Part shown: positions 20,556 to 31,645 of the stretch, piece after piece
Position numbering within the stretch: the stretch's first letter is position 1
How the letters are laid out: each line of letters begins with the position of its first letter
Source of the DNA: Sphingobacteriales bacterium
GTDB lineage: Bacteria > Bacteroidota > Bacteroidia > Chitinophagales > UBA2359
Direction of reading: 5' to 3'
DNA: 64,000 bases
NCBI GenBank assembly: GCA_016711295.1
Contig: JADJTE010000015.1
Location: 1 to 64,000 of the forward strand
The notes under the pieces: model-generated
Told to the model about the DNA's origin: nothing
Seen by the model: the letters and a program-made list of their open reading frames with translations, nothing else
Databases searched by the model: none
Program-made: the position numbers and the translations under genes

Positions 20556-23500
20556 GTGAAAATAAAAAGTGCAAAATCTTTCCGTTTTTGGTACAAAACC
20601 AAAGTTAAGGAAATTGAAAAATATAGCCCAAGCCACAACGAAAACTTTGTTGGCACATATCATACCGAGAATGGAAAGAAGATTAAGGGCTTTTTTGAGA
20701 TGTATCACGGAGATAAGCCCGATATTGCAAGTTATTTACCTTCAATTCTCAAAATTGCGGAAGACGGGCAAGCTATTTACGAGTTTTTGCAAAACGCAGT
20801 AGATTGCAATTCAACACATTTTTATATTTTCTACAACGAAAAATATTTTTTGGCTATCAACAACGGAGAGGCTTTTGATATTGAAGGCTTACAATCTGTT
20901 CTAAATATAGCCCAAACGACTAAAAAAAGTTGCGATAAAATTGGTAGGTTTGGTATTGGTTTTAAATTGGTTCATAGATTAGTAGGCAAGAACGAAGGTG
21001 TTAGCGAACTTGTAAATCAATACAAGGGTCCGATTTTATTTAGCTGGGCAAAGTTACAAGACTTACAAGGACTAATGAATAGAGAACCTCTTGAACCTAT
21101 TTTTTCTGAAAATGAAGATGAGCCTGGGTATAAAATTGCACCACATTTACTAAAACTTATTCTTACAAATTTTCCCAGAGCCTAACGAAACCGTAAAAGA
21201 TTTACAATATAAAGACAAGGTTGTATTTAACCAGGAAGAACTAAATGAATTAGTAGACTTTCTAAATGAGAGCCTTCAACAACACGCTGAAAATATCAAA
21301 ATGAATGTATTAAAACAAGGTAGTATTTTCTTTTTACGATTGGGGGAAGGTAAAAAAGAATTGTTGGACAGAGATTACAACGACTTAAAAGAGGGGGTTC
21401 AATATTCAATGAATGTCTTGAAACGACTAGAAAAAGTCTATATCAATAACGAGGACATCGAAAAACAAACCCTTGAATTAGAAGAATTTGAAATCGCCAA
21501 AAATTCGAACGCATTTGCATTGATAAACCCTGAATATAAAGACTGTAACATCAAAATTTCATTTGGATATTATCGTAACTACAAACAAAGCGAAAAAATT
21601 AAGGCTTCACCTAATTTTTATAAATACTTTCCAATGGGGGATGAAACTAATGGATTTAGTTTTATCGTTCATTGCGACAGTTTCAGCAATGAAGCCAATC
21701 GTAGAAAATTACAAAAGGACAGTATAAACAAAAACCTACTTCCTGTTATTTCAAATTTCATTGTATCAAGACTTGATGAATACAAAAAGAGCAACAGATC
21801 GCAGTTTTTGAGATTATATGCTTGTTTACTTTTATCTGATGTGCCTGATAAACAAAATAATGAGTGGTTAAAACCCATTTTTTATGATGATTTATTAGAT
21901 TATTTGTGTACCAACATTCCAACCAAAAACAATCAATTTTCGGAAGAACTTGAAAACGTAAAAATTAACAAGTTAAAGTTAAATATTAATTTGTCTGATT
22001 TTGGTTTAGACCACATTCAATGGTTTGAGTGGGAAAGTGACAATGATTTTGACTTGACTTTACAAGCAGGTTATAGCAATAAATTAGGGCTTAAAAGTTG
22101 GGATATTCGGGATATTGTTGAAAATGCAGACCTTGATTGCATTAACGAATGGATTGAAAGCCAAAATGCAGAACAATACAATTTGTTTTTGAATGAAATA
22201 GAAAAAAGCAGTTTGCGTAAGGAAACTAAAAATAGGCTTTGTGAAATCAAACTTTTTAAGTTTTCAGATGATCGTTTTTATTCCGTAAATGACTTGCAAA
22301 ATACTATCGATTTAATTTTTAACTTCACAAAGACAATAAAAATTAAGTCTGAACTTGAAAAATTAGGCTTCACAACTTCCAAACTTGACATTTCTAAGTA
22401 TGAAAATATTTTTTCTGCATTTTATGCAAAATTGCCAACAGAGAAAAAACTGTATGAAAACATTGCGGAGAAATGCGAAAACAACGCCCTAATGCCAGAG
22501 GAAAAGCAAAGACTTTTCTTAAACTTTGTTCAAGATGATACAAAGTTTGACAACATTGCAAAGGAAACCTTAAAAAACTTGGCTTTATTTTGTAATAAAA
22601 TAAACGAAATAAAACCACTTGGTGAGTTGGTAGATAATGTTTTAAACACACCTGATTGGCTAAACCCCTTCAAAATAAAAGCAGAAGAAGATTTTGCAGG
22701 GCTTAAAAAATATTTAATTTCTGAACAAGAATTGTATCAAGAAATTATTTTGCCAAATTGGGACAACATCATTTCAGAAGTCATCTTTGTTACGGAGTTT
22801 TATGAAAAAGTAAAATTCTATTATGACCTAAACGAAAAAAATACCCCTTTGAAAAAACAAGCCTTTGTATTAATAAAGGAAGGTTTTGTTCCTGCAAGTG
22901 ATGTTTTCTTTAACTCAAAGTTCAATCAAATAAATGCCTATAAAGATTTTCAAGATGCCATTTTTAGTTTAACAGGTATACAAACACCACAAGAAGTCGT
23001 TTTAAAATATCTGAACGAAGCGCCTTTTGAAGTTAAAAACTATAATTTGTTAAATTTCAGCATTAATAATAACACGGAACTAATTTTTGATGAAGTAAAA
23101 GCAGTTTTGGCATTTTGTAAAAGCAACAATGAAAACTTTTTTCAGAAATGCACCATTGAAAAACAAGATAAAGCGTATCACATTTCATCTAAAACTAAGG
23201 GCATTTTTCAGGTTTTCCCAAGTAAAGAAGCAAGAACATTCATAGAAAATAATCTTGTTGATACATTCAAAATATTGCCTTATGAACTTGATGAATATAA
23301 AGATGAAGCAGGAGTTTTGTACCGTGAACCATTCTATAATCAACTTATAGAAAGTGTTGATGTTGATGATTTTAAAACTGAATTGATAGATATTGTTGCG
23401 TATGATGAGCCTAAACGCAAGTTCTTACTTCAACTTTCAGAAATTCGTTTTGTTGCAGGAGAACAATATGGTAGAGAAAGTTTTGAGTATAAAATCCTGA

Positions 23501-25261
23501 ATCTGGCTTGTGATACTAAAATCCTCAAAGAAGCAGACTATCCAAAATTTAGAGAAAAATCATCATTGAAACAAGTGAGCAAGATTTAACACTTGCAGAA
23601 ATCCCACCATTTGCGGACAAAATAAAGATTGAAGGCTATGAATTAAGTCTTGCCAAAATCTTACCTAACACCTACCCAAACAGTAATTTTTTGAGTGAAT
23701 TGCTTAAAATATTTATTGACTTGGGGCTTTCAAAAGATAAAATAAATTCACTTTTCAATATTAGCCAAGAACCCGAACCCGAAAGTATTTTTTCCTTACT
23801 TTCAGAAGGTGAAAAGTTATTAGAAAACGAACAACAATTAGCCTTTCTAATTCTTTACGACAGAATTGAAACAGTTGATTTTGAAAAATTTGAAGTAGAA
23901 ACCCTTGAAGGTAATTATCATTTGGGCTATTCCTATTATACAGAACAACAACCATTCATCGATGAAAATGCTGTTTTGAGTAGCAATTATCAAGATATTT
24001 CTAAGATATTTTCCTTGCCTATTAGTCTTGGAGTGGAAAATGAAATACTAAAAACACCTTATTTTGGTGAAAATGGCTTGGTTTGCCAATTTATAAAAGA
24101 AAATCTTGACGACAAGGAGAAGATTTATCTTGTAGATTTTTTGTTCAAAACCTATAAGGAAGATAAAAATTCTTTTGGAAAACAAGGAAATTGGGTAAAA
24201 ATTGGAGAATACGAAATTATAAATTTATTAGGTTTTAATCCCAAATATTCAGTTTATCCTTCCGAATTTGCCTTAGAAAGCTAAGAATTGCCCGAATATT
24301 TGCAAAAGTGGATTGCTAATGATAACACTAAAATTAGTTTTATCTCTGATTTCGGCGTTTTTACCAAAAAATCGACATTGGTTTCTTTGCGTAAATTCTT
24401 TCTTGAACAAGGCGATTTTAACAAGTCTAAAATAGCACAAGATATTCGCCTTGCCGATGGAGAAATGCTTTTCAATACTTTTGAGTGGATAAAATCAAAA
24501 GAACTTGAATTGAATAGCGAAGAAGAATTTGAAGTATTGGAAGAAATGGTAAGAGTTATTAATTCAAACCGTAAAAAGGGCAAGAGCTGATTATTCAAAA
24601 TGAATATGATTTTGAACTTTTTGGAAAGTGAATCAATAGAATGGGAAACACCCTATTATGAGAATTGGAAAGAAGAATTAGAAGATAAATTTAGTGTTTA
24701 TCTTTTGAAGGTGCTTTGCCTAAAATTATCAAACTTGACAAAATGGACGATTACGTTTTTTACCGTTTTAATCAAGACGATATTGTAATCGACGAAAGTA
24801 ACACCATTTTCATCAACCGAAACACAGATATAAAAAAAGCTTTGAGTTCGTTAATTGCAGGGGAAAACGACTTTTCAACGGAAGATTTGTTGTTATTGTA
24901 CCAAACCAAAGAAACAGTACAGACAGAAAATGACGAAGTTGCAGAACTGAAAAGCGAAGTGGAAAGGTTGCGACAAGTTATAGAAAGTCTTACACGAGTT
25001 TCAGGCAGAGATAACAATGATGTTACAACAAAAATAGATGATTATTTTACAGAGATTAAGGAGAAAAGTGAAGAATATCTGTTTAATCTTTTAAGAAAAG
25101 AATATCCTTCTCAAATAGTGAAATGCTTGAATTATAACGAACAAACAGAACAATTTGAAGAAAGTTGGGGAAATCACGATTTTGAAATTTTGAATCAAAA
25201 CGGAACTATTAGTAACTACTGTTCTAACAGAAAAGTTTTTAAGACCATTTTAAAAATGTAA
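20556..25261 (+). CDS. Giant sacsin-like GHKL ATPase protein, frame broken and cut by a MITE
   Basis: The start at 20556 (GTG, MKIKSAKSFRFW) follows palindrome E4. The N-terminal 200 residues carry an HSP90/sacsin-type ATP-binding fold: IYEFLQNAVDCNST (N box), FLAINNGEAFD (Bergerat G1 with Asn for the usual Asp) and KIGRFGIGFKLVHR (G2). The remaining 1,300 or so residues are mostly helical and charged, with coiled coil near 24,940 (AELKSEVERLRQVIESL). The C-terminal HDFEILNQNGTISNY looks like the start of a DUF3883/NO VEIN-type nuclease-like domain. Shifts occur near 21180, 23585 and 24590-24720, and an in-frame TAA lies at 24282-24284. The last 13 or so codons come from an inserted MITE, so the true C-terminus is lost. 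Proteins of this build occur in defence loci; a defence role is inference. Confidence 0.6.
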
Positions 25262-25319
25262 GTAACTGAATATCAAGTAATTATATTAAAAATTAGCACC
25301 TTAATTTTTGTCAGAACAC
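25219..25319. mobile_element. MITE copy 1, IS630-related
   Basis: This 101-bp element is flanked by TA on both sides (25217-25218 and 25320-25321). It begins CTGTTCTAACAGAAAAG and ends TTGTCAGAACAC. The body matches the copies at 32.8 and 36.4 kb. It lies within the 3' end of the sacsin-like gene and supplies that gene's stop codon. Confidence 0.85.
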
Positions 25320-25438
25320 TACTTGAAAACGAACAAAAAAAAACAGCAAAACGTTATCGGCAACACTCTATGGCGACAGTGCTAAACAAGAACCGATAGC
25401 AGTAAATTTGAATTTTCAACCGATTAACAAAAAATAAA

Positions 25439-27062
25439 ATGAAGCCAAAAGCAAAAATAATTCTGAAATGGACAGGAATCGTTTTCGCTTCGCTTGTCCT
25501 GATTGCTGTCGCTTTTGGACTATATGTAAATTCCATTATTCCAAAATTCGATAGCGTTCCCATAGTGCTGCAAAAGGAGCTGTTTGAAAAACCGACCCAA
25601 CCTTTGCCGATGCAGGGCAAGTTCATTTACAAAAGTGCAAGTGAGCTTTCTTCTATGATTAGAAATCACGAGGCAACTTCGTTAGAAATTGTAACCGAGT
25701 TTATCAACAACATCAAAAACAACAACTACAAATACAATGCGCTGATTTATCTTCGCGAGCAGGAAGCATTGCAAGAAGCCAAACTTGCTGATGAAGCTAT
25801 TGCCAAAGGCGACACCATCAATAAGCCATTGCTGGGCGTACCGGTAACCATTAAGGAATGTTATTGGGTAAAGGGTTCACCATCTACGCTGAATGCAAAA
25901 ATGTATGGATTTATTGCACCCCGAAACGCCTTAATAGTTGAGCAACTACGAAAGGCGGGCGCAATCGTATTGGGCACTACCAATGTTCCATTTATGCTTT
26001 CCGACTATCAAACAGTTGGAGAAGTTTATCCGGAAGCAAGCAACCCGTTTGACACGGTAAGAACTCCCGGAGGAAGCACCGGAGGAGGAGCGCAGCAGTG
26101 GCAGCAGGTTTTTCACCGTTTACACTTGGAGATGATTTAGGCGGCAGCATCAGGGTTCCTTCTGCCTTTTGCGGATTATGGGGATTGAAATCAACTTTTT
26201 CAGCGTTGAATATGACTGACGGAAACGGTCCTGATTCTACTTATGTTTTTACCCGTATGGCAATGGCTTCTCCCGGCCCATTGGCGAGAACTGCCAGTGA
26301 TTTGAAACTGATGTGGGATGTGCTTGTGCAAACACCGTTAGACAAAAATTTCAGAAACCTGTGGAATGGAAACCCGCTTCATCAAAAAATCTGAATGAAT
26401 ACAAAATTGCATGGATAGATGAATGGAATATTCCAAACGGCAGCATAAAAACAAGCAGCGAAACCAAGCAAAAACTTTCTATGCTTATTGATTCCCTGAA
26501 ACAGCATAATGTTTCAACAGAGAAAAAAGCATTGGACATTTATACTGACCTTGAAAAAATGTTTCTGCGTTCATTCGGTTACATGATGGGTGAGAATCAG
26601 CCTTGGCTGTTGCGAAAACTAATTGCAATGGATTTTAAAAAGACGGATGACGGAAGCGGAAGTTTTCAATCCTATGAAGATGCCATAATGGACGCATCAG
26701 GCGAGGGCTGGTTGAAAACAGAAGCCGAAAGAAAGGCGTTGATTGAAAAATGGGAAGACTTTTTTAAGCAATATGATTTTTTTATTTGCCCAGTTACTTA
26801 TGATGCAGCATTTAAAAAACAAGAATCATGGAAACCCATTACAACTGATGATGGTAGCACGATTCAATATATGAAATATGTGCCCTATTCTTATATCATC
26901 AACGCAACAGGACATCCGTCGCTTACTGTTCCGCTTGGATTAAACAGTAAGGGTTTGCCAATAGGTGTGCAAATAGTCGGAAAGAATTTTTCTGAAAATG
27001 AATTGTTGCATTTTGCAAAATTGATAGAACCACTAACACCAAAGTTTCAAAAGCCAAACTGA
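25439..27062 (+). CDS. Amidase-signature family hydrolase, membrane-anchored, frame broken
   Basis: The protein starts at 25439 with a single N-terminal transmembrane or signal segment (WTGIVFASLVLIAVAFGLYV). The amidase-signature core follows: catalytic Lys in GVPVTIKECYW, cis-Ser in PGGSTGGG (then AAAVAAG after a shift), and nucleophile Ser in DDLGGSIRVP. It ends with SYIINATGHPSLTVPLGL and GLPIGVQIVG, standard for the family. It would hydrolyse an amide bond in the periplasm or at the membrane; the substrate is unknown. Single indels near 26085 (just after the GGSTGGG motif) and near 26385 split it. The sequence CGTTATCGG stands 75-85 bases upstream and is repeated before the HAD gene. Joined length is about 540 residues, usual for the family. 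Confidence 0.8.
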
Positions 27063-27166
27063 TATTTATTGAACATCTGTGCTAAAATTCCCCTACTGCG
27101 GCAATACCCGAATCGTTATCGGTCAGGCTACAACGACACCACACGAACAAAATTTGAACAGACGAA

Positions 27167-27858
27167 ATGAACAATAAAATAACAACCATAGCATTTGACG
27201 CAGACGATACCTTATGGGTAAACGAACCTTATTTTCAAGAAGCCGAAAAACAATTTTGTGCCTTGCTTGAAAATTATCATCCGCAACACACGATTTCGCA
27301 AGAACTTTTTAAAACCGAAATGAAGAATTTACATCTATACGGTTACGGAATTAAAGGTTTTTGCTGTGTATGATAGAAACCGCAAACAGAGTTTCGGATA
27401 GAACTGTTTCCTTAAAGGTCATTGATAAAATCATTGAAATTGGAAACGACTTGCTACAAAAACCTATTGAACTGATGCAAGGCGTTCCCGAAACATTGGA
27501 AGCCTTGAATGGCAATTATAAATTGGTAGTTGCAACCAAAGGTGATTTGTTAGACCAAGAAAGAAAATTGAAAAATTCAGGATTGGAACACTACTTCCAT
27601 CACATAGAAATTATGAGCGAGAAGAAAGAGAGTGATTATCAAAAACTGTTTAAACATTTAGACTGCAAACCTGAAAATTTTTTAATGTTGGGCAATTCTA
27701 TCAAATCCGACATTATTCCTGTTTTAGAATTGGGCGGAAATGCTGCACATATTCCATACCATGTAACTTGGACACACGAGCAACAAGAAACCAATTTGAA
27801 ACACGAAAATTTTATTCAATTGAAATCGATTAATGAGATTTTAAAATATTTATTATAA
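27167..27858 (+). CDS. HAD-family hydrolase, one frameshift
   Basis: The protein is about 230 residues. The nucleophile motif is FDADDTLW near residue 10, motif II lies in LVVATKG, a Lys-rich KLKNSGLEHYF segment supplies motif III, and MLGNSIKSD is motif IV. This fits the YjjG-like branch of small phosphatases, acting on a phosphorylated metabolite in the cytoplasm. A single shift near 27360 (GYGIKGF, then SMIETANRV) splits the frame. The stop overlaps the ATG of the following acetyltransferase by one base, so the genes are coupled. The sequence CGTTATCGG lies about 50 bases upstream, as before the amidase. Confidence 0.8.
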
Positions 27859-28389
27859 TGGATTTTAGTATACGACAAGAAGCTCTAAGCGATCATCCGA
27901 TAGTGTTTGATTTGATAGAACAGGCTTTTCGAAATGAAACTGTAAGCGACAAAAAAGAACAGTTTATGGTAGAACGACTAAGAAAATCCGATGGATTTAT
28001 TCCCGAATTATCATTAGTTGCAGAAGTAAATCACGAAATTGTTGGTTATATTCTGCTTACCAAAATCGCTATTGAAAACGAAATGAGACACACAACATCA
28101 TTGGCATTGGCACCCGTTGCGGTCTTGCCGGCTTTTCAAAATAAGGGAATTGGCGGAAAGTTGATTGAAAAAGCTCATCACATTGCAAAAGAATTAGGCT
28201 ATCAATCCATTATTTTATTAGGGACACGAAAAGTATTATCCCAAGTTTGGATACCAGCCTTTGCATCATTTCAATATTTCACTTCCGTTTGAAGCTCCAA
28301 AAGAGAATTGTATGGTAATAGAACTTGTGCCCAATTCGCTGAAAAATATTGCTGGAAAAGTTATTTACCCAAAAGAATTTTTTGAATAG
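27858..28389 (+). CDS. GNAT-family N-acetyltransferase (YhbS-like), one frameshift
   Basis: The start at 27858 overlaps the HAD stop. The acetyl-CoA-binding motif reads LAPVAVLPAFQNKGIGGKLIE, followed by AKELGYQSIILLG. After a shift near 28225 the reading LPFEAPKENCMVIELVPNSL ends at 28389, which is the normal C-terminus of YhbS-like acetyltransferases. Total length is about 177 residues. It transfers an acetyl group from acetyl-CoA to an unknown amine. It sits between the HAD hydrolase and the CatA-like gene in one tight operon. Confidence 0.8.
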
Positions 28390-28405
28390 AGAAATAAGAT
28401 ATAAA

Positions 28406-29031
28406 ATGAAAAAATTAATAGTCCTTGACAAATGGGACAGAAAAGAACATTTCCTTTTCTTCTCAAAATTTGAAGAACCATTTTTTGGCCTAACCGTAAA
28501 AGTGGATTGCACAACTGCCTACCAAAAGGCAAAGGAAAAAGGCGTTTCTTTTTTCTTGTATTACTTATACAGAGCCTTGAAAGCAGCTAATGAAGTAGAA
28601 AATTTCAGATACAGAATAATTGAAAACCAACCTTATGATTTTGCAACCGTAAATGCTTCGCCAACCATCAACCGACCAAACGGCACGTTTGGCTTTGCTT
28701 ATATGGACTATTTTGAAGACGAAAACAGTTTTATGAAAAAGCATTGCAAGAAATTGAAAATGTAAAACGCACAAATAGTTTATTACCTGCCGTTTCAAGT
28801 GAGAATGTTATTCATTTCTCTGCCATTCCGTGGCTCGACTTTACAAGTATTTCACACGCAAGAAGTTTTTCGCACCCCGACAGTTGCCCTAAAATTTCAT
28901 TTGGTAAAATGACCGAAAACAACGGAGCGAAAGAAATGCCTGTTTCTATTCACGGACACCACGCATTAATGGACGGTTACCATGTAGGACTGTTTATTGA
29001 CAAATTTCAAGACCTATTGAATAACGCATGA
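28406..29031 (+). CDS. Chloramphenicol acetyltransferase-like protein (CatA family), one frameshift
   Basis: The start at 28406 reads MKKLIVLDKWDRKEHFLFF, the typical opening of type A CATs. Conserved features include FFLYYLYRALKAANEVENFRYRI and, near the end, the active-site motif HGHHALMDGYHVG (HHxxxDG). A missing A in a run of five at about 28737 splits the frame; adding it gives FMKKALQEIENVKRTN and a normal length of about 208 residues. The family acetylates chloramphenicol as a trimer, but many environmental members have other substrates, so resistance is not established. It is the last gene of the + strand accessory block. Confidence 0.8.
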
Positions 29032-29185
29032 TAGAAGCCCGAACCGCTAACACGGTATTGCCAAAAGCGGAGCTGATATTTCGACCAGCTCAATACGGGC
29101 TTTTAGATTGGATATTTGTGCAAGGTTTAACTTTCGTTCTTCGTTTGAACCTTACTATGACAGTCCAAAGTCTAAAAAAAATTTT

Positions 29186-29220
29186 ATCCCTTGTTTGCAC
29201 CACGACAAACAAGGGATTTT
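29186..29220 (+). terminator. Strong, probably bidirectional terminator
   Basis: A perfect 12-bp stem (ATCCCTTGTTTG with CAAACAAGGGAT) encloses an 8-base loop and is followed by TTT on the + side, with A-rich sequence on the other side. It lies between the + strand accessory block and the convergent minus-strand operon and can serve both. Upstream, 29,032-29,185 also holds an AAGCCCG/CGGGCTT pairing and a GAGCTG/CAGCTC hairpin but no gene. Confidence 0.8.
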
Positions 29221-29225
29221 CGGTT

Positions 29226-30187
29226 TTACTTGTCTAAGTCGAACAGTATTTTGAACAAGTAGGTATAAGTTTGCTTGATATCGGAATGATAATTTTCAAA
29301 ACTACCGCCATTATCGTATAGCAAGGTTTGGGCAATATAGAGCGGCATATTAGCAGCTTGCAGGAAAGGCTGTGCCGAGATATGCGCTTGCTGATTTTGG
29401 AGACGCACTATAATTGGGCAAGGCTACGTCGGTATCCTCGATGATAAATTGCAGACAAAATCGATTTTCTATATGTTTGGATAGGGCGCACTTTCAAGTG
29501 TAGTTCAGAATGTTTGGTATTACATAATATAGCAGTGAGTATATTGTAAAGTATCTGACACAATCCATATTGATTGCCCCATAAAACAGATGGGATATTT
29601 TTATCAACTTCGAGTTTGAGCGGGGTAGTTTTGTATTCGGGCTTAGAGATGGTATGTATGAGTGTCCAGAGTGTATTGGTAAAGTTAAAGAGGCAATTTT
29701 CGGACAGCGGGCTTAGATGTATCATTTGTTCGGCTTGCAATTGATGTATTTGCTGCCGATAGCGCAATTCTGTTTGCAAAGTATTGATTTCTTGTTGAAA
29801 CTCTAATCGTCTGTTCCTAATATACAACTCGTTTCGTTCGCGTTGTATACTCGAAAAATATAAATATTGTTGGGTGAGGTCTTGAATAATCCAAACGATT
29901 TGGTACTTATCAGCGGGATTTTTGAAAAACGTGAAATCAGATATGTATATATTAGTATCAATATTAGTTTCGACACGAGGAAAAAACAACTCCTCATTGT
30001 CGTTTAGCTCTTTGAACAAGTTTTCTATACTTTCGAGTATTGGAAATTGCTCACTCAGCGCAGTCGGTGCTTGCTTGTCGAGGCGGAACAAGGTATGGCA
30101 TGAATCAAGGAGCCGGCATTGTTCGTCCATGAGAACAATTTGCGCCTTGGGAGCCAAATATTGCGATTTTAGCGAGTTAAGGTTCAT
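29226..30187 (-). CDS. PAS plus coiled-coil plus degenerate histidine-kinase-like ATPase protein
   Basis: The N-terminal 120 residues look like a PAS sensor (IVLMDEQCRLLDSCHTLFRL). A coiled coil follows (residues about 130-170, RRLEFQQEINTLQTELRYRQQ), then a domain shaped like a histidine-kinase ATPase: DKNIPSVLWGNQYGLCQILYNILTAIL, and after a frameshift near 29435, FCLQFIIEDTDVALPN. The expected phospho-acceptor His is not obvious, and the DxGxG motif is not seen, so catalysis is doubtful. The start overlaps the GTPase gene by 11 bases, so the protein likely works with that GTPase. About 320 residues when joined. Confidence 0.55.
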
Positions 30188-30674
30188 GAATAAGCAATTG
30201 GGCTAATTTGATAAAAGTGTCCTCTACATATATGCCGTCCTTTGCACTGGTAAAAAAGTCAATGGGTATGCCCACCAAACTTCTTATTTCGTCCAAATGA
30301 TTTTCGTCGACCAAATCGCGCTTATTGCCTATTACAATAATCGGCGCGTAGGGTAGGCGTTGGCGCAGGAAATGGATGTCGTTTTCTATATCCTTAAACC
30401 CGACAGGGCGCGACACATCAAACACATAAATAATACCGCTGCTACCCAAATAATAAGAATCGGGAATCCGTACTTGGGTTTGTTCGCCACCGATGTCCCA
30501 AACAATCATGTTCAGATTTGTATCGCCCAATGCAACTGTTTTTTTGTCAATTCGCACGCCCATAGTCGTTTGATAGTTGAGCAAAAAGCGTTGATAAACA
30601 AAACGGCTGATGAGAGACGTTTTACCGACACAAAAACTGCCGGTTAATATGATTTTTTTACTGATAGACCTCAC
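30177..30674 (-). CDS. Rab/Ras-like small GTPase
   Basis: An intact 165-residue GTPase. P-loop GSFCVGKTSLI (residues 12-22), switch I with TTMG near 38, WDIGGEQ (G3), IVIGNKRDLVD (G4) and FFTSAKDG (G5) are all present, in the eukaryote-like Rab/Ras arrangement. Gln follows the G3 Glu, as in hydrolytically competent Ras proteins. There is no C-terminal prenylation motif. It belongs with the bacterial Ras-like families described alongside MglA (Rup families) rather than with translation GTPases. Its neighbours in the operon are a longin/roadblock-like protein (a fold used by GTPase regulators such as MglB) and a PAS protein, so it is probably a signalling switch. Confidence 0.85.
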   Translation of the reverse strand: MRSISKKIILTGSFCVGKTSLISRFVYQRFLLNYQTTMGVRIDKKTVALGDTNLNMIVWDIGGEQTQVRIPDSYYLGSSGIIYVFDVSRPVGFKDIENDIHFLRQRLPYAPIIVIGNKRDLVDENHLDEIRSLVGIPIDFFTSAKDGIYVEDTFIKLAQLLIHEP

Positions 30675-30768
30675 AGGTAATGCTTAGGGATTGTGAGCGG
30701 ATATTATTGATTTAATCTTATGTGCAGCGGCTTTTGTTGTAGCGTGAGCTTATAATGAACGTGTGTCA

Positions 30769-31642
30769 TTATAGTTCGTTATTTTCAAAGCAATGTTTGA
30801 GTTTATCCGATACAGATGCCACCATAGTATCGTCAATGCTATCTGTATCGATATCGGTAGGCATTTCTTGCTCGGCGAAATCATCGATAAGTGAACGCAG
30901 GTGGGTTTTAAATCGTTCGTTGGGCAGGCCTGCGACTACTACGGCAAAGTAATATTTAAAATTGTCGTGTATAAATATTTTATATTCGGCATAGTCTATC
31001 GTATTCAAGTCGCCTTTGTTCTGAAACACTTCGCCCATAAACGATTTGACCGCCGTGAGCATACCTGCAACCATATTCATATCGGCAGTATTATTTTTGG
31101 AATAGGACCCGATGAGCAAACCCGACCCGTGTGCAATGACAAACACCTCTTCGATATAGCACAATAATTGCGGTGTGGTGGATTCGCCACCACCCCAGAA
31201 CAGATTGCGCCAAAATTGCCAAGTAAAAGCACTTTCAACTTGGGTAGTAAACCGATTGAACCACGATTCTACTTCGTAGTGCATATATCGCCGGATCAGT
31301 TTGCCCATGATAGGGTAAAATGCCTCTACAATTCGTCTTTGAGTTGCGTATTTCATTTTTGACCACTTCTTTGACCTCATAACCAAAAATTTGCCAAAAT
31401 TGCGCTTTAATTCCAATAATTTGAGCGATAAAACGGGTTCTACCTTGCTATTAAAATTTTCGATATTGTCTAAATCGCCAATTATATCGTTTCAACTCGC
31501 GGCGCAATTCATATAGATGCCCCCTTACATCGCCTACTTCCGCGCGTACTTCTCGTACTTCGTCGTTGAGGTGTGATGTGGTATTGCGCGTTTCGCGCAA
31601 CAAAATATCTTGTAATTGGTCAAAAGGTGTTTGTTCGTACAT
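30769..31642 (-). CDS. Coiled-coil plus longin/roadblock-like protein, one frameshift
   Basis: The start at 31642 reads MYEQTPFDQLQDILLRE, followed by a coiled coil rich in Glu/Arg (NDEVREVRAEVGDVRGHLYEL). A shift near 31,490 joins this to IIGDLDNIENFNSKVEPVLSL and then a basic helical region. From about residue 155 a longin/roadblock-like domain appears: YIEEVFVIAHGSGLLIGSYS, MNMVAGMLTAVKSFMGEVF and KYYFAVVVAGLP, an alpha-beta pattern seen in GTPase-associated roadblock proteins. The C-terminus is acidic. Joined length is about 291 residues. It likely regulates or scaffolds the GTPase encoded next to it. Confidence 0.55.
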
Positions 31643-31645
31643 AAA

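Noticed and set aside
7554..24284. Alternative genetic code or programmed stop readthrough
   Set aside because: The in-frame stops are of two kinds (TAG and TAA), are few, and lie among many frameshifts; intact genes such as dcd, kdsB and pdxH use ordinary stops.
29028..29237. Small protein after the CatA-like gene
   Set aside because: The open frame runs through a set of hairpins and the terminator stem, and has no ribosome-binding site or recognisable sequence.
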